Assembly (NCBI GenBank): GCA_031277535.1
Contig: JAITMD010000014.1
Coordinates: 1 to 42,925, forward strand
DNA: 42,925 nucleotides
From: Flavobacteriaceae bacterium
Lineage (GTDB): Bacteria; Bacteroidota; Bacteroidia; Flavobacteriales; Flavobacteriaceae
Direction: 5' to 3'
Shown here: in pieces, positions 31,960 through 41,097 of the stretch
How positions within the stretch are numbered: the first letter of the stretch is position 1
Layout: each line of letters begins with the position of its first letter
The notes under the pieces: model-generated
The model's input: only the letters and a program-made list of their open reading frames with translations
The model's database searches: none
Told to the model about the DNA's origin: nothing
Translations under genes and position numbers: made by a program

Positions 31960-32499
31960 TTATTTCTTTAACCCTTGTAAAGACATTTCGTATTTTTTTA
32001 AATCCAGTTCTAATTTAGAAATAGCTGTTTGTTGTTTAACTAATTTTGCTTTCGCTTTTAGTTCATCCATTGGAGTTAATTTCCCTTTAGCTATTTTGTT
32101 TGCTAATTTAGCCTCATCTTTAGTATATTGCTGTTGAGCTTTTAGAACTTTTTGATTTTGTCTATCAACTTTCTTCTGTGCTTTTACAATATTATTTTGT
32201 CTTTTTAATTCTGCTTTTTGTTTTTTTTCAAGTTGCTTTTGCTTTTTAGCAGCATCTTTTTGAGCTTTTTCAGCAGCTTTTTGCTGTTTTTCTAATTTTC
32301 TTGCAGCGTCTTTTTCGTTTTTTGCTTTTAGTTTTTCTAATTTTTGTTGTTGCTCTAAAGCTTTTTGTTGTTGCTCTAAAGTATTAGTTGTATTAGTTAA
32401 ATTATGAACTTCAGTTGCAACATGAGTAGTTCCTTCTTGTGCTTGTGCTCCTAATGCGAAAGTTAATAAGAAAGCACTAATTAACATTTTTCTTTTCAT
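31960..32499 (-). CDS. Exported Lys/Gln-rich coiled-coil protein
   Basis: This 179-residue precursor has a clear signal peptide (MKRKMLISAFLLTFALGAQA, cleaved before QEG). Residues about 38-175 are almost wholly charged and polar (K, Q, A, E), with repeats of EKQQKAAEKAQ and KKQKQLEKK type, predicted to form one long helix or coiled coil with strong positive charge. The function is not recognised. It lies only 30 nt after rodA on the same strand with no terminator between, so it is likely the last gene of the elongasome operon; a periplasmic role in wall or envelope spacing is inference. The composition is low-complexity, so homology searches will be noisy. Confidence 0.85.
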   Translation of the reverse strand: MKRKMLISAFLLTFALGAQAQEGTTHVATEVHNLTNTTNTLEQQQKALEQQQKLEKLKAKNEKDAARKLEKQQKAAEKAQKDAAKKQKQLEKKQKAELKRQNNIVKAQKKVDRQNQKVLKAQQQYTKDEAKLANKIAKGKLTPMDELKAKAKLVKQQTAISKLELDLKKYEMSLQGLKK

Positions 32500-32529
32500 T
32501 TTTTTGTTGTTTATTAATTATATTATTTT

Positions 32530-33783
32530 CTACCAATCATTTATTTTGTTTGCATCTAATTTTAAAAATATAAATAAGAGTACTGTAAATGCTATTAAAC
32601 TTGATCCTCCATATGAAAAGAAGGGTAATGGAACTCCAATAGTAGGGAAAAGTCCAATAAGCATTGTTATATTGAATGCGAAGTGTATAAACAAAAAGCT
32701 TACCACACAGTAACCATATACTCGATTAAATCTCTTTTTTTGGTTTTCTGCTAAATAAAGTAATCTAAAGAACAAGCAAACAAATAGGATAATTACTACA
32801 GAAGCACCTGCAAATCCCCATTCTTCCCCGACTGTTGTAAATATATAATCTGTATGTTGCTCTGGTACAAAACCTCCTTTGGTTTGAGTACCCTCTAAAA
32901 AGCCTGTCCCTGTCCAGCTACCAGATCCAATAGCAATTTTAGATTGATTTAGATTGTATCCTTCTGCTTGTAAGTTTACTTCTTCTCCTATAAGAACGTT
33001 TATTCTGTCTTTTTGATGGGGTTCTAATACATTGTCATATACGTAGTCTACTGAATATACAAAAGAACTCATTACTACAGCTAAGATAGTGTAAATAATA
33101 GGATTTCTATTTATTTTTTTGTTAAAATAGAAGTGAATTAGCGATACTATTATTATACAAGAGATTATAATGTAAGGTTCTATTATTAAAGAGGATACAA
33201 AAAGTAAGATTGTGATAAAACCTGTCCATAAGTACCATGATGGAAGTCCTTCTCTATATAAAACAAAGATTAGTGATACGAAAAGCATCGCACTTCCAGT
33301 ATCGTGTTTTAAAATTAATAAGGTTGGAAGTCCTATGATACCAAGAGCAATGATTTGTTCTTTAAGTGTATTTAAAGTTCCTTGATTGTCAGCTAAATAT
33401 TTTGCGAGTAAAAGAGCGGTTGTTGTTTTTACAAATTCAGAGGGTTGTATTCCAAAACCACCTATTTGATACCAGTTAGTTTGTCCTTTTACTGATTTAC
33501 CAAATACAAATAGTCCTAATATGGATAGTAGCCCAATGATGTAAAAGATTAAGGCATATTTTTCGTAAAATTTTGAATCAATAGATAATAATAAAATAAT
33601 TAAAGGTATAGTAATACCAATGAATATTAATTGTCTACCATATATTTGATTTATGTCAAAGATGGAGGTTGTTTCTGCAGGTAAGGATGCAGAATAAATA
33701 TTTAACCAACCAGCAATTACAAGTAAAGCATATAGTAAAATACTAATCCAATCTAATTTCTTTTGTACACTTACGTTTTTCAT
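32530..33783 (-). CDS. rodA: Peptidoglycan glycosyltransferase RodA
   Basis: SEDS-family enzyme that polymerises glycan strands from lipid II in the elongasome, paired with PBP2. The 417-residue protein has about ten membrane helices. Family motifs: GFGIQPSEFVK in the loop, KHDTGSAMLF with the catalytic-type Asp (usually in a QPDLGTA context, here HDTGSA), the GTGFLEGTQTKGGFVPEQHTDYIF loop, seen as GFVPEQHTDYIF, and the C-terminal GVPLPFFSYGGSS. It overlaps the mrdA stop codon by 1 nt (TAATG), so the pair is translationally coupled. Confidence 0.97.
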   Translation of the reverse strand: MKNVSVQKKLDWISILLYALLVIAGWLNIYSASLPAETTSIFDINQIYGRQLIFIGITIPLIILLLSIDSKFYEKYALIFYIIGLLSILGLFVFGKSVKGQTNWYQIGGFGIQPSEFVKTTTALLLAKYLADNQGTLNTLKEQIIALGIIGLPTLLILKHDTGSAMLFVSLIFVLYREGLPSWYLWTGFITILLFVSSLIIEPYIIISCIIIVSLIHFYFNKKINRNPIIYTILAVVMSSFVYSVDYVYDNVLEPHQKDRINVLIGEEVNLQAEGYNLNQSKIAIGSGSWTGTGFLEGTQTKGGFVPEQHTDYIFTTVGEEWGFAGASVVIILFVCLFFRLLYLAENQKKRFNRVYGYCVVSFLFIHFAFNITMLIGLFPTIGVPLPFFSYGGSSLIAFTVLLFIFLKLDANKINDW

Positions 33784-35645
33784 TACTTTTTAGGTATATC
33801 GTATACTTGGTGTAGTTTTACTACTTTGTCATATTCACCTTTTAAACTACCTTCAATCATTCTTGTTTCCAAGTCTTTTCTTGCTATTTCTGGTAGTAAG
33901 TATTTTTGTATCATTAAACTTGTGATTGGCGCTGCCCATTTGGCGCCCCATGAACCATTTTCAATAAATACAGCAATAGCTATTTTAGGATTCTCTTTTG
34001 GAGCAAAAGCAACAAATACAGAATGATCTGCCAGTTGATATCTTTTACCATTGATACGAGTAAAGTTTTCTACTGTACCAGTTTTCCCACACATTTCTAA
34101 TCCTTCTACACGTACAGATCGACCTGTACCAAAATTAAATACGTCATTCATTCCTTGAATAATAGGAGTAAAATATTTAGGGTCTATTGTCGTGACATGT
34201 TTAGTTGTGAATTTATTGTCAATTTTGTGGTGGTCAATTTTCTTTATAATATGAGGTGTATAATAATAACCCTTATTCGCTACAGCAGCAAACATGTTTG
34301 CTAATTGCATAGGGGTCATAATTACTTCACCTTGTCCAATAGAGTTTGAGATTGTTGTAGTACTTCTCCACCCTTTGTTAGGATACCATCTATCGTAATA
34401 AGCTGAATTAGGAATGTGTCCTTTTCTTCCTTCAGGTAAATCATAACCTAAGAATTGACCAAGACCAAAACTTTCTAAGTGAGCACTCCATCTATCAATT
34501 CCTTCAGCAGGTGTTTTGTATTTTTCTATTACTCTTTTATAGGCATTGGCAAAATATGTATTACATGATTTAGCAATAGCATTATTTAAACTCCAATGTC
34601 CTGCATCGTGACATCCCATCCATGCACCACGACCATAATAAAAACCTCTATTACAGCTAAAAGCAGTATGTTCATTAATTACTCCCTCTTGTAATCCAAT
34701 TAAAGCAGTTAATATTTTGAAAGGAGAACCTGGTGAATACTCTCCAGACAGTACACGATTGTATAAGGGCTTTGCTAATGAATCGTTATATAGAGCAGTA
34801 TAGTTTTTAGATCTTTCTCTTCCAACTAATAGGTTAGGGTCATAAGAAGGGGCATTAATTAATGCAAGTATTTCTCCACTTGAAGGTTCAAGTGCAACAA
34901 TTCCTCCTCTTTTGTTTTGCATCAGTAGTTCGCCATAGGCTTGTAGCTCACTATTTATGGTTAAAGTAATGTCTTCTCCTTTTATGGCTAAAGTATCATA
35001 CATTCCATTTTTGAATGATCCAATTTCTCTATTAAAACGGTCACGTTGGATATATTTAACACCTTTAGAACCACGTAAAACTTCTTCATATTCTTGTTCT
35101 ATACCTTGAATACCAATTAAATCTCCAGGTTTATAGTAAGGATTCTTTTTTACAAAATCTTCATTTACTTGTCTTATATACCCAAAAAGATTGGCACCAG
35201 AAGTTACTTGATAGTCTCTCAGTGATCTTTTTTGAATATAGAAACCATTAAAATGTCTAATTTTTTCTTGAAATGCAGCGTACTCTCCTTTACTTAATTG
35301 GGGAAGGAAGATAGATGGTAATCTTGGACTATAAACTTTTGCTTTTTCTAATTTTTTATGAAAATCTTCTAAAGGGACATCTAATAATTTGCATAAAGCA
35401 AGAGTATCAATATCTTTAACTTCACGAGGAATTACCATAATGTCATAAGAAGGTTGATTTGCAATTAATAATTTATTATTACGATCAAATACATACCCTC
35501 GCTCAGGATATTCATAGACTATTTTTAAGGCATTGTTTTCAGATTTCTTAATATAAGTATCATCGACTATTTGTAGATAAAATAGCCTTGACAAAATAAT
35601 AAGTGTAACACCTATAATGATGAAAGGTAATAATAACTTTCTCAT
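33783..35645 (-). CDS. mrdA: Penicillin-binding protein 2
   Basis: Class B PBP, the transpeptidase of the rod-shape complex. The 620-residue protein has an N-terminal membrane helix (about 5-24), a dimerisation/pedestal domain beginning YPERGYVFDRNNKLLIANQ (as RGxxxDRN), and a C-terminal transpeptidase domain. Active-site motifs: SxxK as GSPFK (Ser307, Lys310; the usual STFK is changed to SPFK), SxN as SCN (360-362), and KTG in MCGKTGTVENF. A Cys/Asp/His-rich loop (CNRGFYYGRGAWMGCHDAGH, about 331-350) matches the zinc-binding region known in E. coli PBP2. It overlaps mreD by 4 nt (ATGA). Confidence 0.97.
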   Translation of the reverse strand: MRKLLLPFIIIGVTLIILSRLFYLQIVDDTYIKKSENNALKIVYEYPERGYVFDRNNKLLIANQPSYDIMVIPREVKDIDTLALCKLLDVPLEDFHKKLEKAKVYSPRLPSIFLPQLSKGEYAAFQEKIRHFNGFYIQKRSLRDYQVTSGANLFGYIRQVNEDFVKKNPYYKPGDLIGIQGIEQEYEEVLRGSKGVKYIQRDRFNREIGSFKNGMYDTLAIKGEDITLTINSELQAYGELLMQNKRGGIVALEPSSGEILALINAPSYDPNLLVGRERSKNYTALYNDSLAKPLYNRVLSGEYSPGSPFKILTALIGLQEGVINEHTAFSCNRGFYYGRGAWMGCHDAGHWSLNNAIAKSCNTYFANAYKRVIEKYKTPAEGIDRWSAHLESFGLGQFLGYDLPEGRKGHIPNSAYYDRWYPNKGWRSTTTISNSIGQGEVIMTPMQLANMFAAVANKGYYYTPHIIKKIDHHKIDNKFTTKHVTTIDPKYFTPIIQGMNDVFNFGTGRSVRVEGLEMCGKTGTVENFTRINGKRYQLADHSVFVAFAPKENPKIAIAVFIENGSWGAKWAAPITSLMIQKYLLPEIARKDLETRMIEGSLKGEYDKVVKLHQVYDIPKK

Positions 35646-36166
35646 TTTTTAGATGGTTTAATTAAGTAAATAATTAAAATAGAAGTTAGTATTGTTGCAA
35701 CAGTGGTTAATACTGTGCGTAATAGAATATCTAAAAAAAAGTTGAATCTAAAGATTTCTAAACTAAATAAAACAATGTGTTGAATTACAATACATAGAAT
35801 TAAGTAACCAAAAGATTCTGTCGATTTGAATAGTTCGTGTGTAACTTTCTTATTGAGGTTTAAGTTGTGGTAGTGATAACTTATACCAAAAGAAAATTTC
35901 AATAATGAAGGGCGACAGAAAGCTAATATTAAACATGCAGCTGCATGAATTCCTCCTGAATTCTCAAACATATCAATTGATAAACCTAATAAAAAACTTG
36001 AAAGGTAAAATAGTGGTTTATTCGATTCTGATGGATATAGAATAATGAATAATATATAAGGATAGGGAGTAATAAAAGAAAAAAGATTAATATTGTTGAA
36101 TACTAATATTTGAGCAGCTAATAAAGCTACAAAGCGCGTAATATTTGATAATACAATACTATTCAT
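35642..36166 (-). CDS. mreD: Rod shape-determining protein MreD
   Basis: Small membrane protein that links MreC and MreB to the wall-synthesis enzymes. The 174-residue protein has five to six hydrophobic segments and the expected position between mreC and mrdA. Sequence conservation in this family is low, so the call rests largely on size, topology and operon order; YPYILFIILYPSE and FLLGLSIDMFENSGGIHA are in keeping with the family (P-x-x-x-L-x-x-x-L and G-x-x-x-D motifs). Overlaps: 8 nt with mreC, 4 nt with mrdA. Confidence 0.9.
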   Translation of the reverse strand: MNSIVLSNITRFVALLAAQILVFNNINLFSFITPYPYILFIILYPSESNKPLFYLSSFLLGLSIDMFENSGGIHAAACLILAFCRPSLLKFSFGISYHYHNLNLNKKVTHELFKSTESFGYLILCIVIQHIVLFSLEIFRFNFFLDILLRTVLTTVATILTSILIIYLIKPSKK

Positions 36167-36992
36167 TTTTCGTTTGCTCTTCTAATTCTTTTATTTCAAT
36201 GATATCTTTGTTTTTAATAACATATACATACCCTAAGTTAGTCATGTCATTAAAAAGTTTAACACTAATTGTAAAGTAATTGGAACTTTTAGTAGTGTAT
36301 GCTTTTTCAATAATCCCAATAGGAATGTTTTCTGGAAATATTGTTGAAATTCCCCCAGTTACAATAGTATCTCCTTTGTGTAATTCTGCTAATCTTGGAA
36401 TATCTACTAACTGTACGTAACCTGTGTTTTTACCATCCCATTTTAAAGCTCCAAAATGATTAGAACCTTTTATTTTGGCATTTATTTCAGATTTGACATT
36501 TAAGATGCTCTGAACAGTAGAATAATTATCAGAAGATTTTTGAATTATACCAATTACTCCATTGCTGTTTATAACTCCTAAGTCAGTTTCTATACCTTGT
36601 TTTTTTCCTCCTTTTATAGTTAGAAAATTTTCTTTGGTATTAAAACTGTTACGGATTACTTTAGCAACTGTTATGGAGTAAATATCGTTTTCTTCTGGTT
36701 TTAGTTGATTGATGTCTAAAGAATCTTGTTGAGTAATAGCTTGATTAAAAAGTACTTTTTTCAAATTAGCATTTTCAAGAACAAGAGCATCATTCTCTGT
36801 TTTTAAATGCATATACTCCTTTAAATCATTTACATTTTCATAGACATAACCTGTCACACCATTTGCAGAACTAATAAAAGAACTCTGATGAAAAGTATGA
36901 GTTCGTAATATTAGTGCAAATGATATAACTAAAAGCAGCAAAAACAGTAACTTAGTACTGTTTTTTATAAAGAAATTAATTACTTGCTGCAT
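36159..36992 (-). CDS. mreC: Rod shape-determining protein MreC
   Basis: Periplasmic scaffold of the elongasome, anchored in the inner membrane. The 277-residue protein has a membrane helix (about 12-27), a coiled-coil segment (about 52-80, YMHLKTENDALVLENANLKK, read as leucine-rich heptads) and the beta-barrel MreC core (GGKKQGIETDLGVINSNGVIG, seen as QGIxxxxGVI.xxGVIG, and DIPRLAELHKGDTIVTGG). It is 9 nt downstream of mreB and overlaps mreD by 8 nt. Confidence 0.95.
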   Translation of the reverse strand: MQQVINFFIKNSTKLLFLLLLVISFALILRTHTFHQSSFISSANGVTGYVYENVNDLKEYMHLKTENDALVLENANLKKVLFNQAITQQDSLDINQLKPEENDIYSITVAKVIRNSFNTKENFLTIKGGKKQGIETDLGVINSNGVIGIIQKSSDNYSTVQSILNVKSEINAKIKGSNHFGALKWDGKNTGYVQLVDIPRLAELHKGDTIVTGGISTIFPENIPIGIIEKAYTTKSSNYFTISVKLFNDMTNLGYVYVIKNKDIIEIKELEEQTKNE

Positions 36993-37001
36993 AAACTATT
37001 T

Positions 37002-38030
37002 TTATTTGATCAATACGCTTTTGTATTTATCAATGTTTTTGATTGCTAAGCCTGTTCCTCTTACAACAGCTCTTAGTGGATCTTCTGCAATGTATACAGG
37101 TAAATCAGTTTTTTGTGAAATACGTTTATCTAATCCTCTTAACATTGATCCTCCACCTGCTAAATAAATACCAGTGTTATAAATATCAGCTGCTAATTCA
37201 GGAGGTGTTTGAGATAATGTTTCCATAACTGCATCCTCAATACGTTGTATTGATTTATCTAAAGCTTTAGCAATTTCACGGTATGATACAGTTACCTGTT
37301 TTGGTTTTCCTGTTAACAAATCACGTCCTTGTACAAGCATATCCTCTGGTGCAGTTTCTAAATCTTCTGTAGCAGCACCTATTTGAATTTTAATTTTTTC
37401 GGCTGTACTTTCACCAACAAATAAGTTGTGTTGTGTACGCATATAGTAGATAATATCGTTAGTGAAAACATCACCTGCAATTTTTACAGATTTATCACAT
37501 ACAATACCTCCTAAAGCAATAACCGCAATCTCTGTAGTACCTCCACCTATGTCAACAATCATATTACCTTTTGGCTGCATAATATCTACTCCAATACCAA
37601 TTGCAGCAGACATAGGCTCATGTATTAAATAAACCTCTTTACCATTTACTCGTTCACAAGATTCTTTTACTGCACGCATTTCTACTTCTGTAATTCCTGA
37701 AGGAATACAAACAATCATACGTAAAGCAGGTGTAAACATTTTTTTTCTTAGTGCAGGAATACTTTTGATAAAGAGGCTTATCATTTTTTCTGATGCATCA
37801 AAATCTGCAATTACTCCGTCTTTTAATGGGCGGATAGTTTTGATATTACCATGTGTTTTACCCTGCATCAAGCTTGCTTCTTTTCCAACAGCAATAATCT
37901 TTCCTGTTGTCCTATCACGAGCAACTATAGACGGGTTGTCTACAACTACTTTTCCATCGTGGATAATCAAGGTATTCGCTGTTCCTAAATCTATAGCGAT
38001 ATCCTCTGTCATGAAATCAAAAAATCCCAT
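37002..38030 (-). CDS. mreB: Rod shape-determining protein MreB
   Basis: Actin-like filament protein that directs lateral wall synthesis. The 342-residue length is standard. ATP-binding motifs of the actin fold: IDLGTANTLI (phosphate 1), IVDIGGGTTEIAVIALGG (phosphate 2, partial: DIGGGTTE), EPMSAAIGIG and the adenosine site GIYLAGGGSMLRGLD. A hydrophobic N-terminal MGFFDFMTEDIAID may help membrane contact. It is the first gene of mreB-mreC-mreD-mrdA-rodA. Its own TACTTTTG -7 box is located at 38078-38071, but purH lies just upstream on the same strand without a terminator, so some transcripts may read through. Confidence 0.98.
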   Translation of the reverse strand: MGFFDFMTEDIAIDLGTANTLIIHDGKVVVDNPSIVARDRTTGKIIAVGKEASLMQGKTHGNIKTIRPLKDGVIADFDASEKMISLFIKSIPALRKKMFTPALRMIVCIPSGITEVEMRAVKESCERVNGKEVYLIHEPMSAAIGIGVDIMQPKGNMIVDIGGGTTEIAVIALGGIVCDKSVKIAGDVFTNDIIYYMRTQHNLFVGESTAEKIKIQIGAATEDLETAPEDMLVQGRDLLTGKPKQVTVSYREIAKALDKSIQRIEDAVMETLSQTPPELAADIYNTGIYLAGGGSMLRGLDKRISQKTDLPVYIAEDPLRAVVRGTGLAIKNIDKYKSVLIK

Positions 38031-38070
38031 ATAATTAAAAGGCTTTTAGAGTTAATTTTTTATTGAGTTA

Positions 38071-38078
38071 CAAAAGTA
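38071..38078 (-). promoter_or_regulatory. mre operon -7 box
   Basis: TACTTTTG on the minus strand, 40 nt before the mreB ATG and 5 nt beyond the purH stop. The -33 region overlaps the purH 3' end and is TTTTAAAC, without TTG. The same TTACTTTTGT string precedes purH. Confidence 0.55.
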
Positions 38079-38083
38079 ATAAA

Positions 38084-39610
38084 TTAATGTTTAAAATGAC
38101 GCGTTCCTGTGAATACCATAGCCATATTATTTTTATCGCAATAGGTTATACTCAAATCGTCTTTAATCGAGCCTCCTGGTTGTATAACAGCTTTAATTCC
38201 TGCATTATTGGCAATTTCTACACAATCTGGAAAAGGAAAGAAAGCGTCACTCGCCATCACAGCACCTTCTAAATTCATTTCGAAAGATTGTGCTTTCTCA
38301 ATTGCTTGTCGTAATGCATCTACTCTTGAAGTTTGGCCAGTACCAGAAGCACAAAGTTGACCATCTTTTACTAAAACGATTGTATTTGACTTTGTATGTT
38401 TACAAATTTTAGAAGCAAACAATAAATCGTCAATTTCTTGTTCTGTTGGAGCCAAGTTTGTTACTGTTTTTAAGTGCTCTCTATTATCAGTAATATTGTC
38501 TTTATCTTGTACTAAGATGCCATTTAAACAAGTTCTAACTTGTTTGGTTGGTAGAGTTATATCTTGTAGAACAAGTATAATTCTATTTTTCTTTTCTTTC
38601 AATATTTCAATTGCTTCTGAATCATATGCAGGAGCAATAACTACTTCACAGAATAATTTGTTTATTTCTTCGGCAGTTGCGTTATCTATTGCTCCATTAG
38701 CAATTAATACTCCGCCAAATGCAGATGTAGGATCTCCTGCCAATGCATCTAAATATGCTTCTTTCATAGATGCTCTTTGCGCTACACCACAAGCATTGTT
38801 GTGTTTTAATATAGCAAATGTAGGTTGTTGTCCTTTAAATTCATTCATTAAATTAACAGCAGCATCTACATCTAATAAATTGTTGTACGAAAGCTCTTTA
38901 CCATTTAATTTTTCAAATAAGTATTCAAAATCTCCAAAGAAAACACCTTCTTGATGAGGATTTTCTCCATAACGTAATGGAGTCGCTTTTTCTTCACTTA
39001 TTTTTAAAATGTTTTTATCTGTATTGAAATAGTTAAATATAGCCCCATCATAATGAGATGAAACATGAAAAGCTTTAGTGGCTAATAATCTTCTTTGTTC
39101 TAAAGTTGTAGATCCCAAGTTTTCTTGAATCATAGTTAAAAACAAATCATACTCATTAACTGAAGCTACAATTACAGTGTCTTTAAAGTTTTTAGCAGCA
39201 GCTCTGATTAATGAAATACCTCCAATATCAATTTTTTCAATAATATCAGCTTCATTTGCTCCTGAAGCAACTGTTTTTTCAAAAGGATACAAATCAACAA
39301 TAACTAAATCAATTTGTGGAATTTCATATTCCTTCATTTGTGCAATGTCTCCATCATGATCTTGTCTGTTTAAGATACCTCCAAATATTTTTGGATGTAA
39401 AGTTTTAACACGACCACCTAATATTGAAGGGTAAGATGTAACATCTTCTACTGGAACGACAGGAATTCCTAAATCTTTTATAAAAGTTTCTGTACCTCCT
39501 GTTGAGTAAATGATAACATTGTTTTTGTGCAATTCTTGTACAATTGGCTCTAATCCATTTTTGTCAAAAACAGAAATAAGTGCTGATTGAATTTTTTTAG
39601 TTGTGTTCAT
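38084..39610 (-). CDS. purH: Bifunctional AICAR transformylase/IMP cyclohydrolase
   Basis: Catalyses the last two steps of IMP synthesis: formylation of AICAR, then ring closure. The 508-residue protein has an N-terminal MGS-like cyclohydrolase domain (about 5-190: SALISVFDKNGLEPI, IYSTGGTETFI, RVKTLHPKIFGGIL) and a C-terminal transformylase domain with LRYGENPHQ, the KHNNACGVA catalytic segment (Lys-His) and the closing IQPGGSIKD. The frame extends to 39634, but that start overlaps a TACTTTTG -7 box (39639-39632); ATG 39610 is used. It lies upstream of mreB and is divergent from the ABC permease gene. Confidence 0.97.
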   Translation of the reverse strand: MNTTKKIQSALISVFDKNGLEPIVQELHKNNVIIYSTGGTETFIKDLGIPVVPVEDVTSYPSILGGRVKTLHPKIFGGILNRQDHDGDIAQMKEYEIPQIDLVIVDLYPFEKTVASGANEADIIEKIDIGGISLIRAAAKNFKDTVIVASVNEYDLFLTMIQENLGSTTLEQRRLLATKAFHVSSHYDGAIFNYFNTDKNILKISEEKATPLRYGENPHQEGVFFGDFEYLFEKLNGKELSYNNLLDVDAAVNLMNEFKGQQPTFAILKHNNACGVAQRASMKEAYLDALAGDPTSAFGGVLIANGAIDNATAEEINKLFCEVVIAPAYDSEAIEILKEKKNRIILVLQDITLPTKQVRTCLNGILVQDKDNITDNREHLKTVTNLAPTEQEIDDLLFASKICKHTKSNTIVLVKDGQLCASGTGQTSRVDALRQAIEKAQSFEMNLEGAVMASDAFFPFPDCVEIANNAGIKAVIQPGGSIKDDLSITYCDKNNMAMVFTGTRHFKH

Positions 39611-39631
39611 TGTGTTATTTTGTTTAAACGA

Positions 39632-39639
39632 CAAAAGTA
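39632..39639 (-). promoter_or_regulatory. purH -7 box; rules out the upstream start
   Basis: TACTTTTG on the minus strand, with TTT 20 nt further upstream. Predicted transcription start about 39625 makes a start at 39634 impossible for this transcript. Confidence 0.6.
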
Positions 39640-39794
39640 ACCAATCATAGGCTATTTGTAAAGGGCTATTAAAACTTTTTAATTTAATTTTAATTTCTTG
39701 TTTTAGCTTTAGTAAATTTATAGAAAATAAAGAATTAATGACATCTACAGATGTTCTTGTTGTTTGAATGATTTTTAATCGTAAATATTATACT

Positions 39795-41039
39795 ATGTTG
39801 TATTTAAGATTGTTGTTTACAAGTTTTAATTTCGCAATAAATGCATTAAGAATAAATAAACTACGAACAACTTTATCGCTTTTAGGAGTTACAGTTGGAA
39901 TATTTTCAATTATTGCTGTATTAGCTGCAGTAGATTCAATGGATAGAACTATTAAATCTGAATTAAGTGGTTTTGATCGTAATATGGTGTACGTGTTTAA
40001 TCATTCTTTTGGTCCAACTGATGTGCCAAAATGGAAAGCTGAACAGTTTCCAAAGATGAAGTATGAAGAATATGATTATTTAAAGAGAAATCTTAATGAT
40101 GTGGAATATGCTTCGTTTAATTATTTTACTAAGTCTGAGACAATGAAGCATGGGCCAAATTACGCAGAAGTGAATATGCGTCCTTGCACATCTGATATGC
40201 AATATCTGGATAATATAAAATTGACTATTGGTCGTTTTTTTAACGAATCAGAGGCAACTAATGGAGCTGCTGTTGCTGTTATTGGTTATGAAGTTGCTAA
40301 TACATTATTTCATTTAAGTAATCCAATAGGGAAGGAGGTACGTTTGTTTGGACGTAAGTTTATTGTAATAGGTGTAATTGAAAAACAAGGTTCAATAAGT
40401 ATTGGTGGAAACCAGGATGAGAGTGTATATATTCCTGTTAATTTAATGCGTCAGATGTATGGTGATAATAGTTTGGTTTCAGTACCTGTAGTAATTTTAA
40501 AACCTTTTAAAGGGACTGATATGGTTCATTTTGAATCAGAAATAACTAACAAGCTTAGAATTTTTCGAGGACTAAAAGAAACAGATGAATCTAATTTTTT
40601 TGTCAATATTTTTGGAGGAATGATGGATTTTATAGATAATATTATTGGTCAAATGAATGTGGTTGGTTGGATTATAAGTGGTTTTTCTTTATTAGTAGGT
40701 GGTTTTGGTATTGCGAATATTATGTTTGTATCAGTAAAAGAACGTACACATTTGATAGGTATTCAAAAAGCAATAGGAGCTAAGAGAAGATTTATATTAT
40801 ATCAGTTTCTGTTTGAATCTATTATTTTGTCTTTGATAGGAGGGGTTGTAGGTTTATTATTAGTGGGATTAATAGCTGTTTTAGTTAGTTCAATTGTAGA
40901 TTTTGATTTTTCTCTTAGTTTGATGAATGTTGTTATAGGATTAGGTTTATCAATGATTATAGGACTTATAGCAGGGCTTCTTCCTGCACAGTCGGCAGCG
41001 AAATTAGATCCTGTAGAAGCGATTCGTTCTGGAATGTAA
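39795..41039 (+). CDS. MacB-like ABC transporter permease
   Basis: Membrane subunit of a type VII (MacB-like) ABC transporter. The protein (414 residues from this start) has an N-terminal helix (INALRINKLRTTLSLLGVTVGIFSIIAV, about 12-39, read as NKLRTxLSxLGVxxGI), a long periplasmic MacB_PCD domain (about 45-265) and three C-terminal helices of the FtsX domain with VSVKERTHLIGIQKAIGAKRRFIL and the closing LLPAQSAAKLDPVEAIR (as P-A-x-x-A-A-x-L-D-P-V-E-A-I-R). No ATPase gene is near, so its partner is elsewhere. A start at ATG 39768 (nine residues more) is also open; 39795 puts the helix in the family position. Such pumps act by mechanotransmission; cargo unknown. Confidence 0.92.
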   Translation: MLYLRLLFTSFNFAINALRINKLRTTLSLLGVTVGIFSIIAVLAAVDSMDRTIKSELSGFDRNMVYVFNHSFGPTDVPKWKAEQFPKMKYEEYDYLKRNLNDVEYASFNYFTKSETMKHGPNYAEVNMRPCTSDMQYLDNIKLTIGRFFNESEATNGAAVAVIGYEVANTLFHLSNPIGKEVRLFGRKFIVIGVIEKQGSISIGGNQDESVYIPVNLMRQMYGDNSLVSVPVVILKPFKGTDMVHFESEITNKLRIFRGLKETDESNFFVNIFGGMMDFIDNIIGQMNVVGWIISGFSLLVGGFGIANIMFVSVKERTHLIGIQKAIGAKRRFILYQFLFESIILSLIGGVVGLLLVGLIAVLVSSIVDFDFSLSLMNVVIGLGLSMIIGLIAGLLPAQSAAKLDPVEAIRSGM

Positions 41040-41047
41040 GAATATAT

Positions 41048-41085
41048 AAAAAGAGGCACTTTAATTTTTTAAAGTGCCTCTTTTT
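41048..41085. terminator. Bidirectional terminator between the ABC permease and accD
   Basis: 17-bp perfect stem (41048-41064 and 41069-41085) with a TTTT loop and A/T runs on both sides, between convergent stops. Confidence 0.93.
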
Positions 41086-41097
41086 ATATTCATAAAA

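Noticed and set aside
38496..38954. 152-codon frame antisense to purH
   Set aside because: It lies wholly inside the strongly supported purH gene on the opposite strand and its translation has no recognisable domain or start context.
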